The notes under the pieces are model-generated. The model did not search any database. It was not told where the DNA came from and saw only the letters and a program-made list of their open reading frames with translations. The position numbers and the translations under genes are program-made. A DNA stretch of 60,457 bases. It comes from Gallionella sp. GTDB taxonomy: Bacteria > Pseudomonadota > Gammaproteobacteria > Burkholderiales > Gallionellaceae. The stretch lies in contig JAJDNO010000032.1 in the NCBI GenBank assembly GCA_022340615.1, forward strand, positions 1-60,457, given 5' to 3'. This document shows, piece after piece, positions 26,153 through 35,740 of the stretch; the first letter of the stretch is position 1, and each line of letters opens with the position of its first letter.

Positions 26153-26470
26153 ATGGCCATGGAAAATCTCAAGTATCGTTTTGACGGCGGCAAGCCGATC
26201 AGCGGCGAGACCGCGATTGTCGGCGTGCTGGGTTCGGGCAATCTCGAGGTGCTGGTGGAACCGGCCAGGCTGGACGGCGCGTGCGAGATCGAAGTGTCGA
26301 CTGCGGCGCGCGGATTCGGCACGATCTGGCAGGCGGTGATGAAGGATTTCTTCGCGCGGCATCATGCCGGCGACATCCGCATATCGGTCAACGATGCGGG
26401 CGCGACGCCGGCCATAGTCAGCCTGCGCCTCGACCAGGCGATCGAGACATTCAAGGGCAACCATAAATGA
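26153..26470 (+). CDS. mdcC: Malonate decarboxylase acyl carrier protein (delta subunit)
   Basis: A 105-residue carrier protein. The prosthetic group, 2'-(5''-phosphoribosyl)-3'-dephospho-CoA, is attached to a Ser; here Ser28 in LGSGNLEVL is the probable site, matching the GSG-x-LEV motif of the family. The group is made by MdcB and attached by MdcG, both encoded downstream. A GAGGAGATAAC box lies just upstream of the ATG. Its stop codon overlaps the mdcD start (ATGA). Confidence 0.95.
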   Translation: MAMENLKYRFDGGKPISGETAIVGVLGSGNLEVLVEPARLDGACEIEVSTAARGFGTIWQAVMKDFFARHHAGDIRISVNDAGATPAIVSLRLDQAIETFKGNHK

Positions 26471-27366
26471 CAAGCAGCTATTACGAGAGCACTGCGCGTG
26501 CGCGTATAGCCGGTCTGCTGGATGCGAACAGCTTTCATGAATGGCTGCCGGCCGCCGAACGCGTGACCAGCCCGCACCTGGCCACGCTGGAACAGCCTGC
26601 CGCGTTCGACGATGGCGTGGTCGTCGGGAAGGGCAGCATCGCCGGCAAGAAGATCTTCATTGCCGCTCAGGAAGGCGGCTTCATGGGCGGGGCGGTGGGC
26701 GAGGTTCACGGCGCAAAGATCGTCGGCATGCTGGAACGCGCGGTGCGCGACCAGCCGGCGGCGGTGCTGCTGCTGCTGGAAACCGGCGGGGTGAGATTGC
26801 AGGAAGCCAATGCGGGACTGATCGCGGTGTCGGAAGTGATGCGCGCGATCCTGTCCGCGCGTGCCGCGGGCGTCCCGGTGATCGTCGCGATCGGCGGGCA
26901 GTACGGCTGCTTCGGCGGCATGGGCATCGCCGCGCGCTGCGCGACTGCGATCATCATCAGCGAAGAGGGCAGGCTAGGCCTGTCCGGCCCGGAAGTGATC
27001 GAGACCGCGCGCGGCGTCGAGGAATACGACTCGCGCGACCGCGCGCTGGTGTGGCGCACCGTCGGCGGCAAGCATCGCTACCTGCTCGGCGAGTGCGACA
27101 CCATCGTACCGGACAGCATGGAAGCATTTCGGAACGCGATCATCGCGAGCATCGAAAACGGCGACGACTGGTCGCTGCAGGCACTGGAACGCGAACAGCA
27201 ACTGCTGGGCGACCGGCTGCAGCGATTTGGCGACTGCAGGGACAGCCGCGACATATGGCGCAAGCTGGGCTGGCCAGACCCGGACGCGATCGCGATGATG
27301 GACAACGACGAGTTCGTTGCGGCAGCGCAGAAACGATGCGCAAAACAAACCATAAAGGCACCTTGA
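26467..27366 (+). CDS. mdcD: Malonate decarboxylase beta subunit
   Basis: A 299-residue carboxyltransferase-fold subunit that, with gamma, removes CO2 from malonyl-ACP to regenerate acetyl-ACP. Landmarks: GSIAGKKIFIAAQEGGFMGGAVGEVHGAK, VLLLLETGGVRLQEANAGL and YGCFGGMGIAARCAT, which holds the oxyanion-hole glycines typical of crotonase/carboxyltransferase folds. Its start overlaps the mdcC stop, indicating coupled translation. The length fits the biotin-independent enzymes. Confidence 0.95.
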   Translation: MTSSYYESTARARIAGLLDANSFHEWLPAAERVTSPHLATLEQPAAFDDGVVVGKGSIAGKKIFIAAQEGGFMGGAVGEVHGAKIVGMLERAVRDQPAAVLLLLETGGVRLQEANAGLIAVSEVMRAILSARAAGVPVIVAIGGQYGCFGGMGIAARCATAIIISEEGRLGLSGPEVIETARGVEEYDSRDRALVWRTVGGKHRYLLGECDTIVPDSMEAFRNAIIASIENGDDWSLQALEREQQLLGDRLQRFGDCRDSRDIWRKLGWPDPDAIAMMDNDEFVAAAQKRCAKQTIKAP

Positions 27367-27367
27367 C

Positions 27368-28069
27368 ATGGATTGGAGAAAAGTCGCAACACAGTTGTTT
27401 CCCTCTGTTTACGATGTCAAGCAGGAGGGTGACCTGTTGTATGGGCAGGGGCGCTGCGGCAAGCACACCGTTGCTGTGATCGGCACCACCAACCATGCCG
27501 AGGTCGGTGCCGAGCTTGCGCTTGCGATGGCGGCAGCGGTGCTAGAGGTGACGAACAAATATCCCCGGCGGCCCATCCTTTTCCTGGTCGACACCAGCGG
27601 CCAGCGCCTGCGGCATCGCGATGAGATGCTCGGCCTGAACGGCTACATGGCGCACCTGGCGAAGTGCGTCGAGATGGCGCGCCGGCGCGGCCACACGATC
27701 ATCAGCCTGGTGTACGAACAGGCGCTTTCCGGCGGCTTCCTCGCCAACGGCATGATGGCAGACCGGTGCGCTGCGCTGCCCGAGGCCGAAATCCGCGTGA
27801 TGGGCCTGCCGGCGATGGCGCGGGTGACGCGCATCAGCGAAGAAAGGCTGGCCGAACTCAGCAAAACATCACCCGTGTTCGCGCCGGGTGCGAACAATTA
27901 TCTGCAGATGGGCGGCCTTGACGAATTATGGGAGGGCGATCTGTCCGCCTGTCTGTCTAAGGCACTGGAACATGCCGATGCGATCGACCATCGCCGAGTC
28001 CGCGGACTGGAGCGTGGCGGACGCAAGCTGGCTGATGTGGTCGTTAATCGCGTGCTGGGCAGTGCCTGA
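27368..28069 (+). CDS. mdcE: Malonate decarboxylase gamma subunit
   Basis: A 233-residue partner of MdcD in the decarboxylation step, also with a carboxyltransferase fold. Landmarks are HTVAVIGTTNHAEVGAELALA, PILFLVDTSGQRLRHRDEMLGLNGYMAHLAKC and VYEQALSGGFLANGMMADRC. It starts one base after the mdcD stop codon and ends two bases before mdcG. Its position between beta and the accessory genes is the same as in Klebsiella and Pseudomonas mdc operons. Confidence 0.95.
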   Translation: MDWRKVATQLFPSVYDVKQEGDLLYGQGRCGKHTVAVIGTTNHAEVGAELALAMAAAVLEVTNKYPRRPILFLVDTSGQRLRHRDEMLGLNGYMAHLAKCVEMARRRGHTIISLVYEQALSGGFLANGMMADRCAALPEAEIRVMGLPAMARVTRISEERLAELSKTSPVFAPGANNYLQMGGLDELWEGDLSACLSKALEHADAIDHRRVRGLERGGRKLADVVVNRVLGSA

Positions 28070-28071
28070 AC

Positions 28072-28752
28072 ATGAACTTGTGCAGACATGCACTGGTGTG
28101 GATACGGCCGGAAAGGCATGCGGCTGTGGCGGCACAGATCACCGATGTCGAGTTGCACGCGCAAGTCGACGCGTGGCTCGCAGCGGACCGGCCTTTGGTG
28201 GTCGCACGCCAGCCATGCGGTGCAGTGGTACCGGACTGCACAGAAGCCGGAACAATTGCGGCGGGTCTGGCACTGCCTCCGACACAGGGCAAGCGCCGCA
28301 TCCCGCTCGCCGTAGCTGCTGATGACATTGCTCGATACACATCACCTTTGCTGCTAGCCGATACGCTGACCCATGCGCCTGCCGAATGGCGGCCCGCATT
28401 ATCCCAACTTGATGCAGCGGCAAAGGGCCTCGATATCGAACTCCGCGTATTCGGTTCGCTGGCCTGGCAGGCGCTGAGCGGCCTCCCGTACCTGACACCG
28501 CAATCGGATATCGACCTGCTCTGGCATCCGCAATCGAATGCGCAGCTGCAGCAGGGCATCGATCTGCTGGCACGCTGGGAGCAGTCCAGCGGACTGCGCG
28601 CGGATGGCGAGGTGCTGTTCGGCGAAGTCAGTGCAGTGTCCTGGCGCGAATGGGGAAAGCTGGAATCCGGCAGCGATCGGCGCGTGCTGGTGAAGCGTAT
28701 TGACAGTGCAGAACTGGTTGATGCCGGTGAACTGCAGGGTTTGCTGGCATGA
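28072..28752 (+). CDS. mdcG: Holo-ACP synthase (phosphoribosyl-dephospho-CoA transferase)
   Basis: A 226-residue nucleotidyltransferase that links the prosthetic group to MdcC. The motif FGSLAWQALSGLPYL followed by SDIDLLW gives the paired catalytic aspartates (Asp146 and Asp148), equivalent to the pair shown to be essential in the Klebsiella protein. It begins two bases after mdcE and overlaps mdcB (ATGA), so it is translationally coupled. The order here (G before B) differs from Klebsiella, where mdcB comes second and mdcG much later. Confidence 0.93.
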   Translation: MNLCRHALVWIRPERHAAVAAQITDVELHAQVDAWLAADRPLVVARQPCGAVVPDCTEAGTIAAGLALPPTQGKRRIPLAVAADDIARYTSPLLLADTLTHAPAEWRPALSQLDAAAKGLDIELRVFGSLAWQALSGLPYLTPQSDIDLLWHPQSNAQLQQGIDLLARWEQSSGLRADGEVLFGEVSAVSWREWGKLESGSDRRVLVKRIDSAELVDAGELQGLLA

Positions 28753-29618
28753 CTCTCCTTCGGCAACGAACCATAGCGGCTAGCCCGGCCCCATATGCAT
28801 ATCGTATCGCGCGCCTGGCGGTGCGCAGCCTGTACCGGGAACTGGCGCTGTATCCGAAACCGGGCCTGGTCAGTTTCCGGGACAACGGCGCGCATCGGGA
28901 CATGGATGCGTCGACCTTTGTGCGCAGCCTGTTCGCACTGCGCGGCTATTTCGTATCGATCGCCTCGGCGGGTCTGCGCGATGCGGGATTCGCCGAGCTG
29001 CAACAACTCGGAATCGAAGCCGAGTCGCGCATGCTGAGTGCCACAAACGGGATCAACACACACCGCGGCGCAATCTTTACCCTGGGCCTGCTCGCCGCCG
29101 CGTCAGCCCATGCGGCATCGCGCAACATCGCGCCGTCCGATGAAAACCTGCGGGCTATCGTTGCAGACAAATGGAGCCGGGATCTGCGCGCGGTCGCTGT
29201 ACCAAACACATCGAGCCCTACGCACGGACAACTGATGGCGATGCATCACGGCGCCACCGGGGCACGCGGCGAAGCACTGCACGGTTTTCCCTCGGTGTTC
29301 GAGATTGCGCTGCCCGCATTGCGGGTTGCGCTGGCGGGAGGCGCACCGCGCGACGATGCGCTGCTGCATGCATTTTACGTTTTGCTCTCCGAAACCGCGG
29401 ACACCAACGTGCTGTATCGCGGCGGTCCCGCAGGGTTGCATTTCATCCAGATGCGGGCCACAGAATTCCTGCAGCGTGGCAGCGTGTTCCAGCCTGGATG
29501 GCAGGCGCTCGCGGTATCGTTGCACCGCGATTGTTCGGCGCGAAACCTGTCGCCGGGGGGCTGTGCCGACATGCTCGCGGCTGCGTGGTTCGTGCACCGG
29601 CTGCAGTCCGGCCAATGA
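28749..29618 (+). CDS. mdcB: Triphosphoribosyl-dephospho-CoA synthase
   Basis: A 289-residue CitG/MdcB-family enzyme that makes the prosthetic group precursor from dephospho-CoA and ATP. Landmarks: ELALYPKPGLVSFRDNGAHRDMD, NTHRGAIFTLGLL and the SETADTNVLYRGG run, all family-typical. Start overlaps mdcG. mdcH begins 22 bases after its stop. Confidence 0.94.
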   Translation: MTLLRQRTIAASPAPYAYRIARLAVRSLYRELALYPKPGLVSFRDNGAHRDMDASTFVRSLFALRGYFVSIASAGLRDAGFAELQQLGIEAESRMLSATNGINTHRGAIFTLGLLAAASAHAASRNIAPSDENLRAIVADKWSRDLRAVAVPNTSSPTHGQLMAMHHGATGARGEALHGFPSVFEIALPALRVALAGGAPRDDALLHAFYVLLSETADTNVLYRGGPAGLHFIQMRATEFLQRGSVFQPGWQALAVSLHRDCSARNLSPGGCADMLAAAWFVHRLQSGQ

Positions 29619-29640
29619 TAAGTGCACCACTAGCCCGGTC

Positions 29641-30564
29641 ATGAGTCTGGCCATCCTGTGTTCCGGGCAGGGCGCGCAGCATCAGGCGATGCTGGACCTG
29701 CTCGCCGGTCATCCTGCTGCCGAGAAAATTATTGAGGCCGGTGAATCAATACTCGGTTTCAAGTTGCGCGACGTGCTCTCGCAACCCGACGCGATGTTCC
29801 GCAATGCAGTTGCGCAACCGCTGATCTGCCTGACCCAGCTGGCATTGTGGACTGCGCTGCGGCCGGATGCACCCAGGCCAGCCGCATTCTGCGGGTACAG
29901 CGTCGGCGAACTGGGCGCCTATGCCTGCGCGGGCGCGCTTGATGCAGCAGAGCTCGCGCGCCTCGCCGCCGCGCGCGCCGCGCTGATGGACCAGGTCGCT
30001 GCCACCCAGCCGGGTGGCATGATGGCAGTGCAGGGCCTGCGCCGCGAAGAGGTGGATGGATTATGTGCCGGTCAGCGTGCCTGGGTCGCGATCGCGATCG
30101 GCAAGGAAGAATTCGTGATCGGCGGCGAGCACGACGCATTGCAACTACTGGACACCAACTTGTCTGCGCGCGGTGCGCGGCTGACCCGGCTCAAGGTGGG
30201 TTTGGCATCGCATACGCCGTTGCTCAGCGATGCGGTTCCACCGTTCCGTATGGAACTTATTGCTTCGTCATTAACCGATCCCGACACGCCGGTGGTCGCT
30301 GGCATTGATGCCGCCTGGGTGGTGCGCCGCGAACCCGCGATCGACAAACTCGCGCAGCAACTGGACCGCACCATCGCATGGGGAGCGTGCCTGGACATGC
30401 TGTACGAACGCGGCTGCCGGGTTTTCCTGGAACTCGGGCCGGGACGCGCGCTGGCACGCATGCTGCAGGGACGCTTTGAGGATATCGATGCCCGGTCGGT
30501 CGATGATTTCCGCACCCTGGACGGGGTCTCTTCCTGGTTGGCAAAACATGCGCAACAAACTTAA
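29641..30564 (+). CDS. mdcH: Malonate decarboxylase epsilon subunit (malonyl-CoA:ACP transacylase)
   Basis: A 307-residue FabD-like acyltransferase which loads malonyl-CoA onto the carrier protein to start the cycle. The start SLAILCSGQGAQHQAM, the nucleophile elbow GYSVGELGAYACAG (Ser), and the His in ASHTPLLSDAV match the family. The start is set at ATG 29641, where the acyltransferase homology begins; a longer frame into mdcB is only an overlap. Last gene of the operon. No mdcF/mdcLM transporter and no LysR-type mdcR gene lies next to it. Confidence 0.94.
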   Translation: MSLAILCSGQGAQHQAMLDLLAGHPAAEKIIEAGESILGFKLRDVLSQPDAMFRNAVAQPLICLTQLALWTALRPDAPRPAAFCGYSVGELGAYACAGALDAAELARLAAARAALMDQVAATQPGGMMAVQGLRREEVDGLCAGQRAWVAIAIGKEEFVIGGEHDALQLLDTNLSARGARLTRLKVGLASHTPLLSDAVPPFRMELIASSLTDPDTPVVAGIDAAWVVRREPAIDKLAQQLDRTIAWGACLDMLYERGCRVFLELGPGRALARMLQGRFEDIDARSVDDFRTLDGVSSWLAKHAQQT

Positions 30565-30613
30565 AGTGGCGCATTTAATGTTCTGTAACGTGCCTGGCTA
30601 GTTCTGAAATTCG

Positions 30614-31627
30614 ATGAAATCTGTCCATCTGGTAATTCCCGACCTGTTTTTGCCTGGCGATATCGCCGCCGGAATGAGCTCCGACCTGCGATTGCCCTGC
30701 CTGGAAAGGCTGCTCGGCCGGGGATGCAGCGCTGACCTGGCACCGGTTGCGCTGGAAACCCTGCTGTGCCGTATATTCGGTCTTCAGGGCAGCGAAATTG
30801 CGCCGGTTGCAGCCGTTTCCGCGCAGTTCGACGGTCTCGTTGCGGGATGCTGGCTGCGGGCCGACCCGGTGCATCTGCGACTGCAGCGCGATCGGGTGCT
30901 GATGCTTGCAAACCCGGACATCAGCGCGGACGAGGCTGGGGCAATTTGCGCGAGCCTGAACCAGCACTTTGCCGGGCAGGGCATGGAATTTTTTGCGCCG
31001 CACCCGCAGCGCTGGTATGTACGGCTGGAAGGGCTGCCGGATATACAAACCAGGCCGGTATCGCAACTCCTCGGCGGGGATGTGCGGGGTTCGTTGCCTG
31101 AAGGTGCAGATGCGCCGCGCTGGCATCAGCTGCTCAACGAGATGCAGATGTTGCTTTACGCGCATCCGCTCAACGACGTCCGTTCCGCGCGCAGCATGCT
31201 GGAAATCAACAGCCTGTGCCTCTGGGGGGCAGCAGACAGCAGCAATTTGCTGTTGAAACAGCCTTACGACGCTGCGATTTCGGACGATGTGCTGGTCGAG
31301 ATGTTTGCGGCGGCGGCGGGAATACCCTGCTCGCGATGGACTGAACAATGGCAAGGTGTGGAGGGAGAGGGCGCCCAATTGCTGGTCTGGACCGGGCTGA
31401 GGACCGCTTTGCAGAACGGCGACCTGGCTGCCTGGCGCAATGCACTGCTGACGTTCGAGGCTGGCTATGCGAAGCCGCTGTGGGATGCGTTGCGGTCGGG
31501 GAAAATCAGCGATCTGCGAATCGATATTCCGGGCAGGGAGGGGCTGCGGCGCGTAGAGTTGTCGCGCCGAGACACTTGGAAAATATGGCGAAAAAACAGT
31601 CGATTGGAAAAATATTCGCCCGCATGA
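30614..31627 (+). CDS. RpfE-like protein of unknown function
   Basis: A 337-residue soluble protein. Its central part has the pattern GCWLRADPVHLRLQRD, then HPQRWYVRLEG and LYAHPLNDVRS followed by EINSLCLWG, which fits a conserved proteobacterial family called RpfE (named from the Xanthomonas rpf region) and often misannotated as phosphoglycerate mutase. No catalytic residues of a mutase are visible. It lies 49 bases after mdcH and 107 bases before accA. In many betaproteobacteria the gene sits beside recJ, which is not the case here. Function is unknown. Confidence 0.6.
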   Translation: MKSVHLVIPDLFLPGDIAAGMSSDLRLPCLERLLGRGCSADLAPVALETLLCRIFGLQGSEIAPVAAVSAQFDGLVAGCWLRADPVHLRLQRDRVLMLANPDISADEAGAICASLNQHFAGQGMEFFAPHPQRWYVRLEGLPDIQTRPVSQLLGGDVRGSLPEGADAPRWHQLLNEMQMLLYAHPLNDVRSARSMLEINSLCLWGAADSSNLLLKQPYDAAISDDVLVEMFAAAAGIPCSRWTEQWQGVEGEGAQLLVWTGLRTALQNGDLAAWRNALLTFEAGYAKPLWDALRSGKISDLRIDIPGREGLRRVELSRRDTWKIWRKNSRLEKYSPA

Positions 31628-31734
31628 ACGAAGCGCGGCGGTGCCCCGACTGGCTCCCCGGATTATTGCCGATTTTCAAACGATACTTCGGTTTGTAGTA
31701 TGATTGCGGCGCGCTCAACGAGGAAAAAAACAAC

Positions 31735-32703
31735 ATGAAAATATCATTTCTGGATTTTGAAAGTTCGATAGCCGAACTGGAAGAAAAGATCGAGCAACTG
31801 CGCTATATGCAGGACGATTCTGCGCTGGACATCGCGGACGAAATTTCACGCCTGTCGAAAAAGAGCGTAGCGCTGACCAAGGATGTCTACAGCAAGCTTT
31901 CCCCCTGGCAGATTTCTCAAGTGTCGCGCCACCCCCAGCGCCCCTACACACTGGACTATATCGAGGCATTGTTCACCGATTTCGAGGAACTGCACGGCGA
32001 CCGGACTTTTGCCGACGACAAGGCGATCGTGGGAGGACTGGCCCGGTTCAACGGCCAGAGCGTGATGGTGATCGGGCATCAGAAAGGCCGCGACACCAAG
32101 GAAAAGATCATCCGCAACTTCGGCATGCCGCGTCCGGAAGGCTACCGCAAGGCGATGCGGCTGATGCGGCTGGCCGAAAAATTCGGCATTCCTATCATGA
32201 CCTTCATCGATACGCCGGGCGCATATCCCGGCGTGAATGCGGAAGAGCGCGGCCAGTCCGAAGCGATCGGGCGCAACCTTTATGAAATGAGCGAACTGCG
32301 CGTTCCCATCATCTGTACCGTGATCGGCGAGGGCGGTTCGGGCGGCGCGCTGGCGATTGCAGTCGGCGATGCGCTGCTGATGCTGCAATACGGCACCTAT
32401 TCGGTGATTTCCCCTGAAGGCTGCGCGTCCATCCTGTGGAAAAGCGCGGAAAAAGCGGCCGATGCCGCAGAGACGCTGGGCATTACTGCGACGCGCCTGA
32501 AGGCGCTGGGGCTGGTGGACAAGATTATCAGCGAACCTTTGGGCGGTGCGCATCGCGATTACCCGGCAACCATGCAGAACGTGAAAAAGGCTTTGCAGGA
32601 CGCGCTCAGGACTGCACAGAGCAAACCGACGGTCACTCTGATTCAGGACCGCTTCAATCGCTTGATGAGTTATGGCAAATTCAAGGAAATCGCAGTCCAG
32701 TAA
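31735..32703 (+). CDS. accA: Acetyl-CoA carboxylase carboxyltransferase alpha subunit
   Basis: A 322-residue subunit which with AccD transfers the carboxyl group from biotin to acetyl-CoA, giving malonyl-CoA for fatty acid synthesis. Landmarks: an N-terminal helical region ([16 protein letters not shown]), [43 protein letters not shown], and [15 protein letters not shown]. Length agrees with the family. A GAGGAAA box precedes the ATG. Essential housekeeping gene, probably not functionally tied to the malonate decarboxylase operon despite the adjacency. Confidence 0.97.
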   Translation: MKISFLDFESSIAELEEKIEQLRYMQDDSALDIADEISRLSKKSVALTKDVYSKLSPWQISQVSRHPQRPYTLDYIEALFTDFEELHGDRTFADDKAIVGGLARFNGQSVMVIGHQKGRDTKEKIIRNFGMPRPEGYRKAMRLMRLAEKFGIPIMTFIDTPGAYPGVNAEERGQSEAIGRNLYEMSELRVPIICTVIGEGGSGGALAIAVGDALLMLQYGTYSVISPEGCASILWKSAEKAADAAETLGITATRLKALGLVDKIISEPLGGAHRDYPATMQNVKKALQDALRTAQSKPTVTLIQDRFNRLMSYGKFKEIAVQ

Positions 32704-32715
32704 TGCATCAGTTCA

Positions 32716-32740
32716 CCGTCGTTCCGTACCGGAATGACGG
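32716..32740. repeat. Palindromic hairpin between accA and tilS
   Basis: CCGTCGTTCCG and CGGAATGACGG pair over 11 positions with one G-U wobble around a three-base loop. The core (GTCATTCCGG type) resembles short palindromic repeats scattered through many proteobacterial genomes. It is followed by no T run, so termination is not expected; only one copy was noticed in this window. Confidence 0.5.
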
Positions 32741-32755
32741 CCATCGGGCCTGATC

Positions 32756-34081
32756 GTGGAATCCGGTAATTTCCTGGTCGAACGCGTCGAGGCGCAGATC
32801 GCGTCGCTCGTTCCGGCGAACAGCACCATCCTGGTCGGCCTTAGCGGCGGTGCGGATTCGGTTGTACTGCTGCATCTGCTGCACAGTCTCGCCGCGCGCC
32901 ACGCATGGCAACTTTCCGCATTGCATGTCCACCACGGCATCAGCCGCAATGCGGATGCCTGGGCGGAATTCTGCGCCGGTCTGTGCGAACGCCTGCACAT
33001 CCCGTTTCATCTCGAAAGGGTGGATATCGGGCCGCTGCGGGGGCATGGCATTGAGGCGGCGGCGCGCAAGCTGCGCATTGACGCGTTTTCACGGCACAGC
33101 TGCGATTACGTTGCACTCGCGCATCATGCCGACGACCAGGCGGAAACGCTGCTGCTGCAGATTCTGCGCGGCGCCGGTGTGCGCGGCGCCGGCGCAATGC
33201 CGATGCTTGCCCGGCGCGGCGCTTATCCCGCCTTGTTGCGCCCGCTGCTGCATTGCGCCCGCAGCGAGATACTCGACTACGCCGTCGCACAGGGTTTGCA
33301 GTGGGTAGAGGACGAAAGCAACGCAAACGAAAGCCATCCGCGCAACTACCTGCGCCATAGCGTGATGCCTCTGCTGGCGCAGCATTTTCCGGCTTATCGC
33401 GAAACCCTGGGGCGCAGCGCCCGGCATTTCGCCGAGGCAAGCGAATTGCTCGATGAATTGGCCTGCCTTGATGCGGGGCAGACACTCGAAGGCAATGCGA
33501 TGCGGGTCGCAACACTGCGCGGGCTGTCTCAGGCCCGTGCGAGCAACCTGCTGCGCTACTTTCTGCATACACATGGGGCTCCAATGCCGCAAAGCACCCA
33601 TCTCGACGAAATGCTGAGGCAGCTTTGCGATGCGCGGCAGGATGCAGCCGTGGAAGTTCGCGTTGGCGATTTTCAGCTGCGCCGTTACCGTGACAGCGTG
33701 TATCTGTTGCCCGCGACGGCTGAATTTGACCCTGCCCTGTCATTGCCGTGGCAGGGCGAGGCAATGCTGGACTGGACTCCGCTGGCAAAACGGCTGCATT
33801 TTTTGCGTACCGCCGGTGCAGGGATCAGTTTCCGGAAGCTGCAGCGCGCCCCGGTGACACTGCGCCTGCGCAACGGTGCAGAAGCCCTCAGGCCGCACCC
33901 GGCCGCGGCGAAGCGGACGCTCAAGAACCTGCTGCAGCAGCATCGCATCCCGCCCTGGGAGCGGCCGCGTTTGCCGCTGCTGTTTTGCGGCGATGATCTG
34001 GCATGCGTGGTGGGGGTGGCGATCGATGCGGATTACCTTGCCGATGAAAACGAGGAGGGACTATTGGTAACCTGCAATTAA
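32756..34081 (+). CDS. tilS: tRNA(Ile)-lysidine synthase
   Basis: A 441-residue enzyme that converts C34 of the CAU anticodon of tRNA-Ile to lysidine, needed to read AUA codons. The PP-loop ATP pyrophosphatase motif VGLSGGADSVVLLHLL lies at about residues 27-42, followed by ALHVHHGI and ALAHHADDQAETLLLQILRGAGVRG. The later C-terminal domains are present, with LRLRNGAEALRPH and RPRLPLLFCGDDLACVVGV. Start is GTG at 32756. It follows accA by 52 bases, as in many betaproteobacteria. Confidence 0.95.
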   Translation: MESGNFLVERVEAQIASLVPANSTILVGLSGGADSVVLLHLLHSLAARHAWQLSALHVHHGISRNADAWAEFCAGLCERLHIPFHLERVDIGPLRGHGIEAAARKLRIDAFSRHSCDYVALAHHADDQAETLLLQILRGAGVRGAGAMPMLARRGAYPALLRPLLHCARSEILDYAVAQGLQWVEDESNANESHPRNYLRHSVMPLLAQHFPAYRETLGRSARHFAEASELLDELACLDAGQTLEGNAMRVATLRGLSQARASNLLRYFLHTHGAPMPQSTHLDEMLRQLCDARQDAAVEVRVGDFQLRRYRDSVYLLPATAEFDPALSLPWQGEAMLDWTPLAKRLHFLRTAGAGISFRKLQRAPVTLRLRNGAEALRPHPAAAKRTLKNLLQQHRIPPWERPRLPLLFCGDDLACVVGVAIDADYLADENEEGLLVTCN

Positions 34082-35158
<1,077 letters not shown>

Positions 35159-35175
35159 CTGGCGCGTAAGTCTTC

Positions 35176-35201
35176 AGAACCCGGCCCAGCCGGGTTCTTT
35201 G
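35176..35201 (+). terminator. Terminator-like hairpin between dctP and dctQ
   Basis: AGAACCCGGC and GCCGGGTTCT form a perfect 10-bp stem around a CCA loop, followed by TTTG. It lies inside the operon. Such partial terminators let the binding protein be made in excess over the membrane subunits, so it is probably an attenuating or mRNA-stabilising element. Confidence 0.75.
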
Positions 35202-35212
35202 CTGGGGGATCC

Positions 35213-35740
35213 ATGAAATATCTCAAGCGTTTGGATGAATGGCTGATCGCCATTCTGCTTGCAGCCATGACACTGCTGACTTTTGTGCAAGTCGTATTGC
35301 GCTATGTCTTCGACTCCGGTTTTACCTGGTCTCTGCAACTCAACACGGTGATGTTCGCCGGCATGATATTCATCGGGATATCTTACGGAGTCAGGGTGGG
35401 AGCACATATCGGGGTGGACGCAGTAGTCAAGCTGTTGCCGTCCACGCCACGCCGTATCACTTCGATTCTGGCTGTGCTGCTCTGTCTGCTTTATGCGGGC
35501 CTGGTGATCTATGGTTCCATGGTCTACGTCCTGAAGATGAAGGCTGTGGGCATAGAAATGGACGATTTGCCGATGAAGATATGGATCGCGCGCGCGATTC
35601 TGCCGATTGGTTATACCTTGCTGGCACTGCGATTTTTGCCGGTGCTGTTCAATCTGGTGACTGGCAAATCAGATCGCCTGCATCTTGCCGATGAGGTCGA
35701 AGAGGCGCTCAAACTGAAGGCGATGGAGGAAGAAAAGTGA
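35213..35740 (+). CDS. dctQ: TRAP transporter small permease subunit DctQ
   Basis: A 175-residue membrane protein with four hydrophobic helices (about residues 9-30, 45-63, 82-108 and 125-143), including AMTLLTFVQVVLRYVFDSGFTW, a strong family motif. It forms the membrane complex with DctM. Downstream of a hairpin after dctP; its stop overlaps the GTG start of dctM (GTGA), showing coupling. The acidic, Lys-rich tail is unremarkable. Confidence 0.93.
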   Translation: MKYLKRLDEWLIAILLAAMTLLTFVQVVLRYVFDSGFTWSLQLNTVMFAGMIFIGISYGVRVGAHIGVDAVVKLLPSTPRRITSILAVLLCLLYAGLVIYGSMVYVLKMKAVGIEMDDLPMKIWIARAILPIGYTLLALRFLPVLFNLVTGKSDRLHLADEVEEALKLKAMEEEK

